DNA from: Novosphingobium organovorum
GTDB taxonomy: Bacteria; Pseudomonadota; Alphaproteobacteria; Sphingomonadales; Sphingomonadaceae
Length of the DNA stretch: 64,000 bases
Reading direction: 5' to 3'
Assembly (NCBI RefSeq): GCF_022832435.1
Contig: NZ_JALHLF010000005.1
Coordinates: 1 to 64,000, forward strand
Both the position numbers and the translations under genes were made by a program. Numbering within the stretch: the stretch's first letter is position 1; every line of letters begins with the position of its first letter. The notes under the pieces were generated by a model that was not told the DNA's origin, did not search any database, and saw nothing but the letters and a program-made list of their open reading frames with translations. Positions 25,602 through 33,971 of the stretch are shown here, in pieces.

Positions 25602-26570
25602 TCAGAACGCGTCGGCGGCATCCATCAGCCGGGTCAGCCGCTTGGGGGCGGTGCTGCGCCAGCTGCGTTCGAGCCATTCGCGCACCCCGTTCCAGTCCAC
25701 GCCTTCGCGGTTGAGGATCATGCCGACCCAGCCTGATGCGCCATAATAGGCGGGCTTGAAGTATGTATCCGGGTCCATGTCGACGAGGCCGTCGATCTCG
25801 TCGAGGCCATCGGTGCGCACCAGCAGGGCAATGTGCGCGGTGCCGTGGTGCTGGTCGTTGAAATGGGCAAAGTACTTGCCCCCCACGCGCCAGCCCGGCG
25901 ATCCGTGCGAGGGGCGTTCCTCGACTTCGGGCAGGGCCATGGCCAGTTCGTGGACACGCGCGAGCAGCCAGTCGGGATCGCGCTCCTGCGTGACGAGGCG
26001 GGCAAGGCAGCGCGAATAGAGCTGGTGTTCGGCGATAAGCACGCGGCTGGCAAGGGCGTCTGGGGTGTCGCCGGGCAGGATGGCGACCGGGGTCTGGCCA
26101 AGGACCGGTCCGTCGTCGAGTTCGGCGGTGACGAGGTGGACGGTGACGCCGCCATGGCTGTCGCCGGCCGCAATCGCGCGCTCATGGGTGTGGAGCCCGG
26201 TATACTTGGGCAGGAGCGAGGGGTGGATGTTGACCATCCGGCCAGCCCATCCGGCCACGAAGCCGGGGGTGAGGATACGCATGTAGCCTGCCAGCGCGAC
26301 CCATTGCGCCCCGCTCTGGCGGATCGCGGCGTCCATCAGCGCGTCGTGTTCGGCGCGCTTCATGCCCTTGTGCGAATGGGCGAACGTTGCCACGCCTTCG
26401 GCCGCGGCGAGTTTCAGGCCTTTCGCCTCGGGATCGTTCGAGGCGACGAGGACGATCTCGTAAGGGCATTCGGGCGCGCGGCTGGCGTAGAGCAGGGCGG
26501 CCATGTTGGTGCCGCTGCCCGAGATGAGCACGGCGACCCTGGCCTTGATCCGCTCTGCGCCCCTGGCCAC
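25602..26570 (-). CDS. purN: phosphoribosylglycinamide formyltransferase fused to a YjbR/MmcQ-like domain
   Basis: Formylates GAR in purine synthesis using 10-formyl-tetrahydrofolate. About 322 residues, some 110 more than an ordinary PurN. The formyltransferase part has ISGSGTNMAALL near residue 16, NIHPSLLP (114-121) with the catalytic Asn/His, and ELDDGP (about 151-155) with the catalytic Asp. From about residue 215 a second region reads PEVEERPSHGSPGWRVGGKYF and YYGASGWVGMILN, typical of the YjbR/MmcQ domain. No stop or frame change separates the two. The start is uncertain: GTG 26570 is used; TTG 26603 would overlap the purM stop. It lies directly after purM. Confidence 0.88.
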   Translation of the reverse strand: MARGAERIKARVAVLISGSGTNMAALLYASRAPECPYEIVLVASNDPEAKGLKLAAAEGVATFAHSHKGMKRAEHDALMDAAIRQSGAQWVALAGYMRILTPGFVAGWAGRMVNIHPSLLPKYTGLHTHERAIAAGDSHGGVTVHLVTAELDDGPVLGQTPVAILPGDTPDALASRVLIAEHQLYSRCLARLVTQERDPDWLLARVHELAMALPEVEERPSHGSPGWRVGGKYFAHFNDQHHGTAHIALLVRTDGLDEIDGLVDMDPDTYFKPAYYGASGWVGMILNREGVDWNGVREWLERSWRSTAPKRLTRLMDAADAF

Positions 26571-26595
26571 GTCAGCCCGCGCGTCCGAAGCCGTT

Positions 26596-27714
26596 TCAGC
26601 CAATGTGGACGGCCTGCCAGGTCTCGCGCGCCGACCAGGTGTCGGCCGAGCCCTGCACGGTGCAGCCCTTTTCGCCCGCCTCGATCGCGCCGATGACGTG
26701 GACGGTCTCCCCGGCGGCTTCGAGTTCGGCCTTGATCGCGGCGACATCGTCGGCGGCCACCGCGAGCACCATGCCGATGCCGCAGTTGAAGGTGCGCGCC
26801 ATTTCGGCAGGCTCGATGTTGCCCTGCGCCTGGAGGAAGGCCATCAGGCGCGGCTGCGCCCAGGCGTCGGCGTCGATGCGCGCGTGCAGGCCCTTGGGCA
26901 GGACGCGCGGAATGTTTTCAAGCAGGCCGCCGCCGGTGATGTGGGCGAGCGCGTGGATGCGTGCGGGCTTGGCGTCCTGCGGGCGCACGAAGGGCAGCAG
27001 GCTCTTTACGTAGATGCGCGTGGGCGCGATCAGCGCGTCGATCAGCAGCGTTTCCTGGTCGAACAGCGCCGGGCGATCGAGCTTCCAGCTTTTGTCGGCG
27101 GCCAGGCGGCGCACCAGCGAATAGCCGTTGGAGTGGACGCCCGAGGACGCCAGGCCCAGCAGCACGTCGCCTTCCTGGACCGCTTCGCCGGTAAGCTGTT
27201 CGCCGCGTTCGACCGCACCGACGCAGAAACCCGCAAGGTCATAGTCACCCGCCGCGTACATGCCCGGCATTTCGGCGGTCTCGCCCCCGATCAGCGCGCA
27301 ACCGGCGATCTTGCAGCCCTCGGCAATGCCCGCGATCACGCGCTCGGCAACGCCGTTCTCCAGCTTGCCGGTGGCGAAGTAGTCGAGGAACAGGAGCGGC
27401 TCGGCGCCCTGCACGATGAGATCGTTGACGCACATCGCGACCAGATCGATGCCGATCTGGTCGTGGCGGTCGTGGTCGATCGCCAGTTTGACCTTGGTTC
27501 CCACACCATCGTTGGCGGCGACCAGCAGCGGATCGGTGTAGCCCGCCGCCCTGGGATCGAAGAAACCGCCGAAGCCGCCAAGGTCGGCGTCGGCACCGGG
27601 GCGGGCCGTGGCGCGCGCCAGCGGGGCGATGGCTTTGACGAGCGCGTTACCAGCGGCAATCGACACGCCGGCCTGCTCGTAGGAGTAGCTCTGCTGAGAG
27701 TTATCGTCGGACAT
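26596..27714 (-). CDS. purM: phosphoribosylformylglycinamidine cyclo-ligase
   Basis: AIR synthetase: ATP-dependent ring closure of FGAM to AIR. 372 residues from ATG 27714. Family blocks include [68 protein letters not shown] and the C-terminal [11 protein letters not shown]. It is followed at once by purN, the commonest arrangement for these genes. It is divergent from the DUF2066-like gene, with only 69 bp between starts, so a compact bidirectional promoter region is implied. Confidence 0.97.
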   Translation of the reverse strand: MSDDNSQQSYSYEQAGVSIAAGNALVKAIAPLARATARPGADADLGGFGGFFDPRAAGYTDPLLVAANDGVGTKVKLAIDHDRHDQIGIDLVAMCVNDLIVQGAEPLLFLDYFATGKLENGVAERVIAGIAEGCKIAGCALIGGETAEMPGMYAAGDYDLAGFCVGAVERGEQLTGEAVQEGDVLLGLASSGVHSNGYSLVRRLAADKSWKLDRPALFDQETLLIDALIAPTRIYVKSLLPFVRPQDAKPARIHALAHITGGGLLENIPRVLPKGLHARIDADAWAQPRLMAFLQAQGNIEPAEMARTFNCGIGMVLAVAADDVAAIKAELEAAGETVHVIGAIEAGEKGCTVQGSADTWSARETWQAVHIG

Positions 27715-27783
27715 TGCGGCCGCATAATGCTTTGTGACTTGGATTTCCATTCCCGTTTGGGCAAAAGGCCCACGGTTTTGAAC

Positions 27784-29091
27784 ATGACTTTATCGATCCT
27801 CACTTCATCACCGCGGCCAGGCCGCGTGCGCGGCGGCTCTCAGAAGGGCCGAATTTCGCGCAAGACACTGGCCTTGAGCCTCGCAGGCGCGGCCGTTCTG
27901 GCGCTCACAATCGCTGGATTTACGCGGCTTCCCGCGCAAGTCGACGGCGATCGCGGCATCGCGCCGCTGGCCAATTCGTCCGACATCCAGGTGGACGGCA
28001 TCCATGTCGACGAGACCGCGGCGACCGGCGCGGACGCGCGGCTCAAAGGCTGGAAGGATGCCGAAGTCCAGGCGTGGAAAAAGGCCGGTGGCCCCGACAT
28101 GCCCGCCGAATCGATCGATGCGATGGTCTCCTCGATCGTGATCGAGAAGGAACAGGTTGGTCCGCATCGCTACATTGCGACTCTCGGCGTGATCTTCGAC
28201 AAGGCCAAGGCCAGCCAGTTCGTCGGCGGTGCGGGCGCGATGCCGCGTTCGGCGCCGATGCTGGTGATCCCGGTGCTCATCCAGGGCGGTGTGCAGCAGG
28301 TTTTCGAGATGCGCGGCCCCTGGCAGAAGGCCTGGGCCGAATTCCAGGCCTCGGCCAGCCCGGTGGATTACGTGCGGCCGTCGGGCGCGGGCGGCGAATC
28401 GCTGATTCTCACCGCCGGTCAGCCCAGCCGCCGCAGCCGCCTGTGGTGGCGCACGGTGCTGGGGCAGTTCCACGCCTCGGACGTGCTGATCCCCGAAGCC
28501 CGGCTCGAACGCCAGTGGCCCGGTGGCCCGATCAAGGGCACGTTCACCGCGCGCTATGGCCCCGACAACACCTTCCTGGGCACCTTCTCGCTTCAGGCCT
28601 CGTCCGAACAGGCGCTCGATGCGATGATGGCGACGGCGGTCGAACGGACCGATGCGCTCTATCGCGACGCGCTCGCGCAAGGTCTGCTCAAGCCTGACGC
28701 TACGCTGAGCGCGGGCAACACCGCGCTCGAGGCCGCGTTCGCGCAGCTTCGCGCCAAGCTGCTGCCGGGTGGCAGCGCACCGGCGGTATCGGATGCGTCC
28801 GATGTGCCGATCCCGCCGCCCACGATCATGACCGAGGACGTCAGCGGCGTTCCGGCCGAGACGATCAACGTCCAGTTCGTCACCCCCGATGCGGCTGCGG
28901 TCGATGCCGCGCTTTCGGCGGTGCGCGGTGTTTCGGGCGTCGACGGGGCGGCGACGGTCAGCCTCGCGATCGGGGGAACTTCGGTCATGCGGGTCACCGT
29001 CAAGGGCGGCTCGGAGCGTCTGGCCTCGGCCTTGCGCGGGCAGGGCTGGCAGGTGTCGGGTTCCGGCAGCACGATCCGGATCAGCCGGTAA
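27784..29091 (+). CDS. DUF2066-like exported protein
   Basis: 435 residues with an uncleaved or cleaved N-terminal hydrophobic segment ([19 protein letters not shown]). The central region is rich in Val/Ile strands ([39 protein letters not shown]). The C-terminal 80 residues ([40 protein letters not shown]) resemble a ferredoxin-like beta-alpha-beta fold, without metal-binding cysteines. Position between purM and hdaA, and the general strand pattern, match DUF2066 proteins, which sit beside purM and hda in other proteobacteria. The assignment rests partly on that context. Function unknown. Confidence 0.65.
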   Translation: MTLSILTSSPRPGRVRGGSQKGRISRKTLALSLAGAAVLALTIAGFTRLPAQVDGDRGIAPLANSSDIQVDGIHVDETAATGADARLKGWKDAEVQAWKKAGGPDMPAESIDAMVSSIVIEKEQVGPHRYIATLGVIFDKAKASQFVGGAGAMPRSAPMLVIPVLIQGGVQQVFEMRGPWQKAWAEFQASASPVDYVRPSGAGGESLILTAGQPSRRSRLWWRTVLGQFHASDVLIPEARLERQWPGGPIKGTFTARYGPDNTFLGTFSLQASSEQALDAMMATAVERTDALYRDALAQGLLKPDATLSAGNTALEAAFAQLRAKLLPGGSAPAVSDASDVPIPPPTIMTEDVSGVPAETINVQFVTPDAAAVDAALSAVRGVSGVDGAATVSLAIGGTSVMRVTVKGGSERLASALRGQGWQVSGSGSTIRISR

Positions 29092-29101
29092 GGACGCTGG
29101 G

Positions 29102-29728
29102 GTGCCAAGGCAGATTGCTCTTCCCCTGTCGGCTTCGAACGACAGTCCGCCGCGCATCGTCGTGGGCGAGGCCAACGCGCCGGCGATCGACGCGCTGACC
29201 GATCCCGAACGCTGGCCTTTCCACACCGCGATTCTTTACGGCCCGCCGCGTTCGGGCAAGACGCTGCTGGGCCACTGGTTCGCCGATGGCGGTGCGGGCG
29301 AGGTGATCGACAACGCCGAGACGGTGGACGAGGACGTGCTGTTCCACGCCTGGAACCGGGCGCAGGAAACCGGCCGGGCGCTGTTGCTCATCACCAACCG
29401 CAAGCGGGGCAAGGGCAAGGGCAAATGGCAGGTGCGCCTGCCCGATCTTGCCTCCCGGCTGGGCGCTGCGCTTGATCTGGAAATCGAAGAGCCTGACGAT
29501 GAGATGCTCGCCGAGCTGATCGACGTTCACGCGCAGATGCGCCACCTCGTGCTCGATCCTTCGGCGAGCGCCTATCTTGCAGCGCGCGCGGTGCGTAGCC
29601 ATCTGGGCGCTGAAAGACTGGTCGCCGCGATCGACCGGCTGAGCCTGGAACGCAAGCAACCGCCCAACATGGCGATCTGGCGCGAGGCTCTGGCCGAATT
29701 CGGAAACGGGGCCCAGACGCCCGATTGA
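29102..29728 (+). CDS. hdaA: DnaA regulatory protein HdaA (regulatory inactivation of DnaA)
   Basis: 208-residue DnaA-related AAA+ protein lacking the DnaA DNA-binding domain. The N-terminus carries a sliding-clamp-binding motif (RQIALPLS), as in Hda. Walker A is GPPRSGKT (47-54), in YGPPRSGKTLLGHWFAD. The rest is the AAA+ lid region (MRHLVLDPSASAYLAARAVR). The start is GTG 29102, shortly after the upstream stop and an AAGGA. It would stimulate ATP hydrolysis on DnaA at the replication clamp and so limit re-initiation. Its place next to the DUF2066-like gene and purM is a recurrent arrangement. Confidence 0.88.
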   Translation: MPRQIALPLSASNDSPPRIVVGEANAPAIDALTDPERWPFHTAILYGPPRSGKTLLGHWFADGGAGEVIDNAETVDEDVLFHAWNRAQETGRALLLITNRKRGKGKGKWQVRLPDLASRLGAALDLEIEEPDDEMLAELIDVHAQMRHLVLDPSASAYLAARAVRSHLGAERLVAAIDRLSLERKQPPNMAIWREALAEFGNGAQTPD

Positions 29729-29797
29729 GCCTCGGGCCTTGCGGCCAGAGCGCGCAAAAGCTTGCAACGCGCGCCGATTGATGGGAGATTCGCTGCC

Positions 29798-30526
29798 ATG
29801 TTTGGAAAGCTCGTCCGTTACCTGGATTCCATCGTCGCGCGCGACCCGGCCCCGCGTTCGCGCTGGGAAGTGCTGCTCTATCCGGGCGTATGGGCCTTGT
29901 TCTTCCATCGCATTTCGCACCGCCTGTTCAACGCCCGGCTGTTCTTCCTGGCGCGCGCGGTGAACCATTTCGCGCGTTTCACCACCGCGATCGACATTCA
30001 TCCCGGCGCGACCATCGGCAAGAATTTCTTCATCGACCACGGCTTTACCGTGATCGGTGAGACCGCGCACATCGGTGACAACGTGACGATCTACCAGTGC
30101 GTGACGCTGGGCGGTTCGAACCCCACCAACGGCGTTGGCGGCAAGCGCCACCCGACGCTTGAGGACAACGTGATCGTGGGTTCGGGCGCGCAGATTATCG
30201 GCCCTGTGACGATCGGCAAGCGCGCGCGCATCGGGGCGAGCGCGGTGGTCACCGAAAGCGTGCCCGAAGGCGCGACGATGATCGGCGTCAAGGCCCGTTC
30301 GACGCTGGTCACGGCCGAGACCTACGCCAAGAAGTTCATTCCCTACGGCACGCCCTGCCGCGAGCCATGCGAACCGGCGCCCAACCAGCGGGTCGACGAG
30401 CTCGAAGAGCAGATCGAGGCGCTGCGCAAGGAAGTGGTGGCGATGACCCAGGCGCTCGGCGCCGCGCACGAGGCGCTCGAACGCGCCGCGCGCGCGCCCG
30501 AAGAGCCGGCCTGCAAGGGCGTTTGA
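29798..30526 (+). CDS. cysE: serine O-acetyltransferase (EpsC-type CysE) with C-terminal coiled coil
   Basis: Acetylates serine to O-acetylserine, the first step to cysteine. 242 residues. It lacks the long N-terminal helical domain of E. coli CysE, as in the shorter EpsC-type enzymes. Hexapeptide-repeat helix: IDIHPGATIGKNFFIDHG, HIGDNVTIYQCVTLGGSN, PTLEDNVIVGSGAQI and GKRARIGASAVV. The C-terminal part (199-232) is a predicted coiled coil (RVDELEEQIEALRKEVVAM), not needed for catalysis in the family. ATG 29798 follows GGGAGA. A DUF2794 gene follows with almost no gap. Confidence 0.92.
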   Translation: MFGKLVRYLDSIVARDPAPRSRWEVLLYPGVWALFFHRISHRLFNARLFFLARAVNHFARFTTAIDIHPGATIGKNFFIDHGFTVIGETAHIGDNVTIYQCVTLGGSNPTNGVGGKRHPTLEDNVIVGSGAQIIGPVTIGKRARIGASAVVTESVPEGATMIGVKARSTLVTAETYAKKFIPYGTPCREPCEPAPNQRVDELEEQIEALRKEVVAMTQALGAAHEALERAARAPEEPACKGV

Positions 30527-30534
30527 GCGCCCGC

Positions 30535-30915
30535 GTGTCGGGACCTGTCGGACCGCTCGGCGCGCCGGATACGGGGGTAGGGGGCGGCATCGTCGCCTTT
30601 CCGGGGCGAAAGCCGCTGCAGATCGCCTTTGAGCGCGGTGAGCTGCAGAAGATCCTCAACCTCTACGGCCGCATGGTCGCCGCCGGGTTCTGGCGCGACT
30701 ACGCGATGAATTTCGAAAAGGACGCGGCGCACTTCTCCGCCTTTCGCCGCGCGGCGGAGCGCCCGCAGGCGCGGATCGAAAAGCGCCCCGCTCTGCGCGC
30801 GCGGCAGGGCATGTGGACGCTGTTCGGCGAAGCGGGGCAGGTGCTCAAGCGCGGGCACGACCTCTCGGGCGTACTGAGCCCACTTGAGCGCAAGCTGCTC
30901 AAAGTCGTCGACTGA
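30535..30915 (+). CDS. DUF2794-family protein
   Basis: 126 residues. The core IAFERGELQKILNLYGRMVA, followed by EKDAAHFSAFRRAAERP, fits the short alphaproteobacterial DUF2794 family, whose function is unknown. Start GTG 30535 is used; TTG 30523 would overlap the cysE stop and give translational coupling. Pro- and Gly-rich N-terminus, no signal peptide or membrane segment. Confidence 0.8.
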   Translation: MSGPVGPLGAPDTGVGGGIVAFPGRKPLQIAFERGELQKILNLYGRMVAAGFWRDYAMNFEKDAAHFSAFRRAAERPQARIEKRPALRARQGMWTLFGEAGQVLKRGHDLSGVLSPLERKLLKVVD

Positions 30916-30934
30916 GCCGCTTTGAGCAAGAGGG

Positions 30935-31387
30935 CTATTTGCGCTTCCTGCGCACGCGTTTCCCGTTGAGATAGTGCCATACGAACGCTCCGGGCAGGGC
31001 CAGGCCAAGCACCCAGTGGGTCAGGCTGGACCCTGCGCGCAGCGTCTCTCCCCCGGCGTAGTAGAGCAGGTAGCCGCTGCTGACGAGTACGGTGAGAACG
31101 AGGCTCAACACGATCCCGGCAAGGCGCTGGGCGGTGTGGTTCCAGCCCTTGGGGACGTGCGCGACGAACAGCCCGCCAAGGCCGAGCAGCGCCGGGATCA
31201 GGCACAGCCCGTGCAGCTTCATCATCCACGGTTCGAGCGGGTTCACTTCAGGGCCGAACTCGCCTTCGACCTGCCCGTAATAATGGAGCAGCAGCCATCC
31301 CGCGCCGCTCAGCCACAGTCCGGTGCCGGACAGGCAAAGCAGCCAGATCTGCCAGGAAGCGAGCCGGGCGGTGCGGCGGTGGGGCAT
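30935..31387 (-). CDS. four-helix membrane protein with paired histidines, possible b-type cytochrome
   Basis: 150 residues with four predicted membrane helices (IWLLCLSGTGLWLSGAGWLL; LHGLCLIPALLGLGGLFVAH; AGIVLSLVLTVLVSSGYLLY; THWVLGLALPGAFVWHYL). Histidines sit near both ends of helix 2 (18 residues apart) and helix 4 (14 residues apart), the sort of placement used for bis-His heme b. The tail is basic (GKRVRRKRK). It is the last gene of a leftward cluster with ApbE and an FMN-binding protein, which fits a membrane electron carrier. Heme binding is inference; the family is not certain. Confidence 0.7.
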   Translation of the reverse strand: MPHRRTARLASWQIWLLCLSGTGLWLSGAGWLLLHYYGQVEGEFGPEVNPLEPWMMKLHGLCLIPALLGLGGLFVAHVPKGWNHTAQRLAGIVLSLVLTVLVSSGYLLYYAGGETLRAGSSLTHWVLGLALPGAFVWHYLNGKRVRRKRK

Positions 31388-31416
31388 CGTTCGAACGTCT
31401 CCGGAAACAAAAGTCT

Positions 31417-32250
31417 TCAGTCGGCCAGAACCTGGCCGCCGTGCGGGGCAAGCAGACGCCCGGCCAGCGCGCGATCGGCCATGGCGATCTTGGTCATGGC
31501 ATCGGCGATCACGCAGCGCGGTGCGATGACCGACACCCGCTCCTTGCAAAGAATGGGCTTGCGGCCAAAGCCGATGTGCGGGGTGACGCGCCGTCCCCAG
31601 CGGCGGTGGCGATTACCAAGGTTGGCCGAGGAGGCAATCGCGCAGTCGGCCAGTTCGATCGTGGTGCGCACGCGCCCATCGGCATCGCGCAGGCCCACCG
31701 GCCACCGACGCGGCCCGAACAGGCGCATGTCGCCGCCCGCGTTGACGAGCCCTTCGCAGGCACCCGCCGCGCGCAGCGCCGCAATCGCCTGGTCGACCGC
31801 ATAACCCTTGGCGATGCCGCCCAGATCGATCAGCACCGGCCGGGTGCAGCGGACCCGGTTTCCCTCGAGCAGTTCGATGTCGGCCATGGTGGCACCGCGC
31901 TCCCCCCGAAATGGCCAGCCAAATGGCCCGCGAAATGGTCCGCGCGCGGGGCGCGGAAGAAAGCCGCCACGGACCAGTTCGCGGCCCACCGTCACATCGA
32001 ACAGGCCGTTGCTGGCCCGGTGAAGTTCGCTCGCGATGCGCAGGACTTCGCAGGTTTCAGGCGCGATTTCGATGCATTCGCCGGGCTGCGCCACGCGGAT
32101 GCGGGCAAGATCGCTGTCGGCGGCGTGAAACGACATCAGCGCCTGCACGCGCGCGATCGCGCCGAAAGCCGCATCGATCGCCGATGCGGCCTCGGGCGCG
32201 ACCGTGATCTCGACGAAAGTGCCGAGAAGCGGGCGGCAGCGGGTCGGCAA
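31417..32250 (-). CDS. apbE: FAD:protein FMN transferase
   Basis: Attaches FMN through a phosphoester bond to a threonine of partner flavoproteins. 277 residues. Family blocks: RPLLGTFVEITVAP, GLFDVTVGREL, LIDLGGIAKGYAVDQAI, NAGGDMRLFG, and the C-terminal metal-binding region IADAMTKIAMADR. A three-fold 12-bp repeat inserts a PFRG/PFGW stretch after the VRGGFLPRPA segment. There is no obvious signal peptide, unlike many ApbE lipoproteins, so flavinylation may occur before export. The adjacent FMN-binding protein is its evident substrate; the intergenic gap is 10 bp. Confidence 0.92.
   Translation of the reverse strand: MPTRCRPLLGTFVEITVAPEAASAIDAAFGAIARVQALMSFHAADSDLARIRVAQPGECIEIAPETCEVLRIASELHRASNGLFDVTVGRELVRGGFLPRPARGPFRGPFGWPFRGERGATMADIELLEGNRVRCTRPVLIDLGGIAKGYAVDQAIAALRAAGACEGLVNAGGDMRLFGPRRWPVGLRDADGRVRTTIELADCAIASSANLGNRHRRWGRRVTPHIGFGRKPILCKERVSVIAPRCVIADAMTKIAMADRALAGRLLAPHGGQVLAD
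31907..31942 (-). repeat. three in-frame 12-bp repeats inside apbE
   Basis: Units at 31907-31918, 31919-31930 and 31931-31942 (about CGAAATGGCCCG on the + strand) encode a PF-containing tetrapeptide on the minus strand. Multiples of 12 bp keep the frame, so copy number could vary without breaking the gene. Confidence 0.75.
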
Positions 32251-32260
32251 GCCGGTCCGA

Positions 32261-32809
32261 TCAGGCCTTGGCGAGCGCGACCTGGTGCAGCGCGAGCAGG
32301 CGCTTCACCCCGTCGGTCAGGTTGCGGCACGAAAGCGTCGCCCCCGAGATATTGGGGATGTCCTGGTTGAGCTTGAAGGCATCGCGCACCGTCTTGCCGC
32401 GAAACAGGCCGCGCCACTTGGGGTTGCGAACCTGATCGCCCTTGCTTTCGCGGTAGGACATGATCTCGACGCCAAGAACATGGCCGTCCATCGCGATGCC
32501 CGTCGCGTAGGTGATCATCTCGTGCTTGCCGATCACTTCGTCGACGATCACCCAGCCGGTCTGCCTTCCCCCCGCCATGGCTTTCCACACGCGCGGCTTG
32601 GTGGCGCGCTGGGGGACGTGGGCGATGGCCTTGATCTGCTTGAGCTGATCGGGGGTCAGCGTCACGGCGAAGGCGGCGAAGCTGCTTGCACCGGGGACCA
32701 CGGCGCGCTGCGCCTGGTCAAGGTCGAGATAGTCGACCGCCTGCGCGGGCGCCGCCGCCGAGGTGAGCGCGGGCAGGCCGAGCAGCGCGGTCCAGAGGGA
32801 ACGATTCAT
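32261..32809 (-). CDS. exported FMN-binding protein (covalent flavin carrier)
   Basis: 182 residues with a signal peptide (cleavage near AQA/V25). The FMN-binding domain ends in NISGATLS, where Thr158 of SGAT is the expected phosphoester attachment site used by ApbE. Upstream strands (WVIVDEVIGKHEMITYATGI; VLGVEIMSYRESKGDQV) match the domain. The protein would hold FMN covalently in the periplasm or on the membrane outer face and pass electrons. ApbE follows 10 bp downstream, and an outer-membrane-type protein precedes it by 15 bp. Confidence 0.88.
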   Translation of the reverse strand: MNRSLWTALLGLPALTSAAAPAQAVDYLDLDQAQRAVVPGASSFAAFAVTLTPDQLKQIKAIAHVPQRATKPRVWKAMAGGRQTGWVIVDEVIGKHEMITYATGIAMDGHVLGVEIMSYRESKGDQVRNPKWRGLFRGKTVRDAFKLNQDIPNISGATLSCRNLTDGVKRLLALHQVALAKA

Positions 32810-32824
32810 GAAACCCAGGCCTCC

Positions 32825-33715
32825 TTAGAAGTTGTAACCGAGCTTGAGCCGGAACTCGTCCTTGGTCTTTTCGATGAGGTGCAAGTGCTCGGTCTGGCCT
32901 TCGTAGGTTTCGCCGCCACCGGTGATCTGGCGAAACCAGGTCAGCGTCGCCCAGACTTTCTGGCCGCCGTAGTGGATGGTCGGGCCGGTGAACAGCGACC
33001 AGCGCTCGTTGCCGACTTCGGTTTCGTATTCCGACGTCCACTGTGTCTCCCCGCCGATGAACCAGTTGGGAGCGACGCGGTAGGACAGGCCGGTGCCCGC
33101 CGAAAGCTCGATCTCCATCTCGGGCGTGGTCGGCCAGTCGAAATCCTCGGGCAGATCGGCGATGGCGGAGCGGTCTTCGTACCCGGCCTTGAGGCCCAGG
33201 TTGCCGACCCAGATCAGCTGGCCTTGCATGAAGTACTTTTGTGCCGCGATCAGGGTATGGGCTTCGTACTCGATCTTCTTCTGCCCGCTGTGCGGGTCGA
33301 GCCGGTTGAATTCGGCCGAGGTGATGATCGCAAGGCCGAAATTGTCGAGCGCGGGGCTCAGCACGTTGAACTTGGCGGTAGCCTCGAAGCCCGAGAAGCG
33401 CGGTCCCTTGTCGATCGCCTTGGGCAGATAGCCGTCGATGGTCAGCCCGGCGGTGTCGATCGAGAGGATATTGGCGGCGAGCGAGAGCTGGATGCGATCG
33501 GTCACGCCGTATTCGCCCTCGATCTGCGTGTCGACGGCGCGGTAGTGCCCCTGTCCCTTGTCCGAGCGCACGGTGTTGAAGACATAGATCTCGCCCGAGC
33601 CCTTGGGCAGGACTTCGGCGCCGGTGTTGTAGCCGAACAGGTTCTCATCGGCGTGCCCTGCGACAGGCGCGACGAGGCAGGCGGCCGCAGCCGCCCAGGC
33701 GAATTGAATTTTCAT
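32825..33715 (-). CDS. outer-membrane beta-barrel-type protein, possibly DUF6662
   Basis: 296 residues with a signal peptide (WAAAAACLVAPVAGHA). The mature part alternates hydrophobic and polar residues across many strands rich in Tyr, Trp and Gly (GSGEIYVFNTVRSDKG; FIGGETQWTSEYETE) and ends in an aromatic, LKLGYNF, the usual barrel-insertion signal. I believe the family is that now called DUF6662, with limited certainty. It is the first gene of the flavin cluster, and its start is preceded by about 250 bp of free sequence. A role as a porin or conduit for the module is inference. Confidence 0.7.
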   Translation of the reverse strand: MKIQFAWAAAAACLVAPVAGHADENLFGYNTGAEVLPKGSGEIYVFNTVRSDKGQGHYRAVDTQIEGEYGVTDRIQLSLAANILSIDTAGLTIDGYLPKAIDKGPRFSGFEATAKFNVLSPALDNFGLAIITSAEFNRLDPHSGQKKIEYEAHTLIAAQKYFMQGQLIWVGNLGLKAGYEDRSAIADLPEDFDWPTTPEMEIELSAGTGLSYRVAPNWFIGGETQWTSEYETEVGNERWSLFTGPTIHYGGQKVWATLTWFRQITGGGETYEGQTEHLHLIEKTKDEFRLKLGYNF

Positions 33716-33960
33716 AAACCCCCACTTTGTAATCCCGCCTTGCGAGCTACATTTGCTGCGAATGCGTCGCAACAGCTTTTTTTACAATCGATACACATCG
33801 GGGAAACAGAATGGCAAGAATGCCACAGGGGGCTCGGAAGGGACGGGGAACCTGGAGGCGCAACGACGCGCCCGCCGTCCCCTCGCGACAACGCTGGGGT
33901 GGTTGTGGGGTGCCGATCGAAAGAGCGGGCAGGGCGCGGGCAGCCCGACCGAAAGGCGCA

Positions 33961-33970
33961 AAAAAAAAAG
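33961..33970 (-). terminator. T-run after the SDR gene, weak terminator candidate
   Basis: On the minus strand a run of about ten T residues begins 2-3 bp after the SDR stop. The preceding stem (GCCT/AGGC across the stop codon) is short, so intrinsic termination is uncertain. Confidence 0.35.
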
Positions 33971-33971
33971 C

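Noticed and set aside
25008-25736. A 242-codon + strand frame across the ndk-purN gap
   Set aside because: It runs antisense into the real purN 3' end, lacks a ribosome-binding site and has no protein-like segments.
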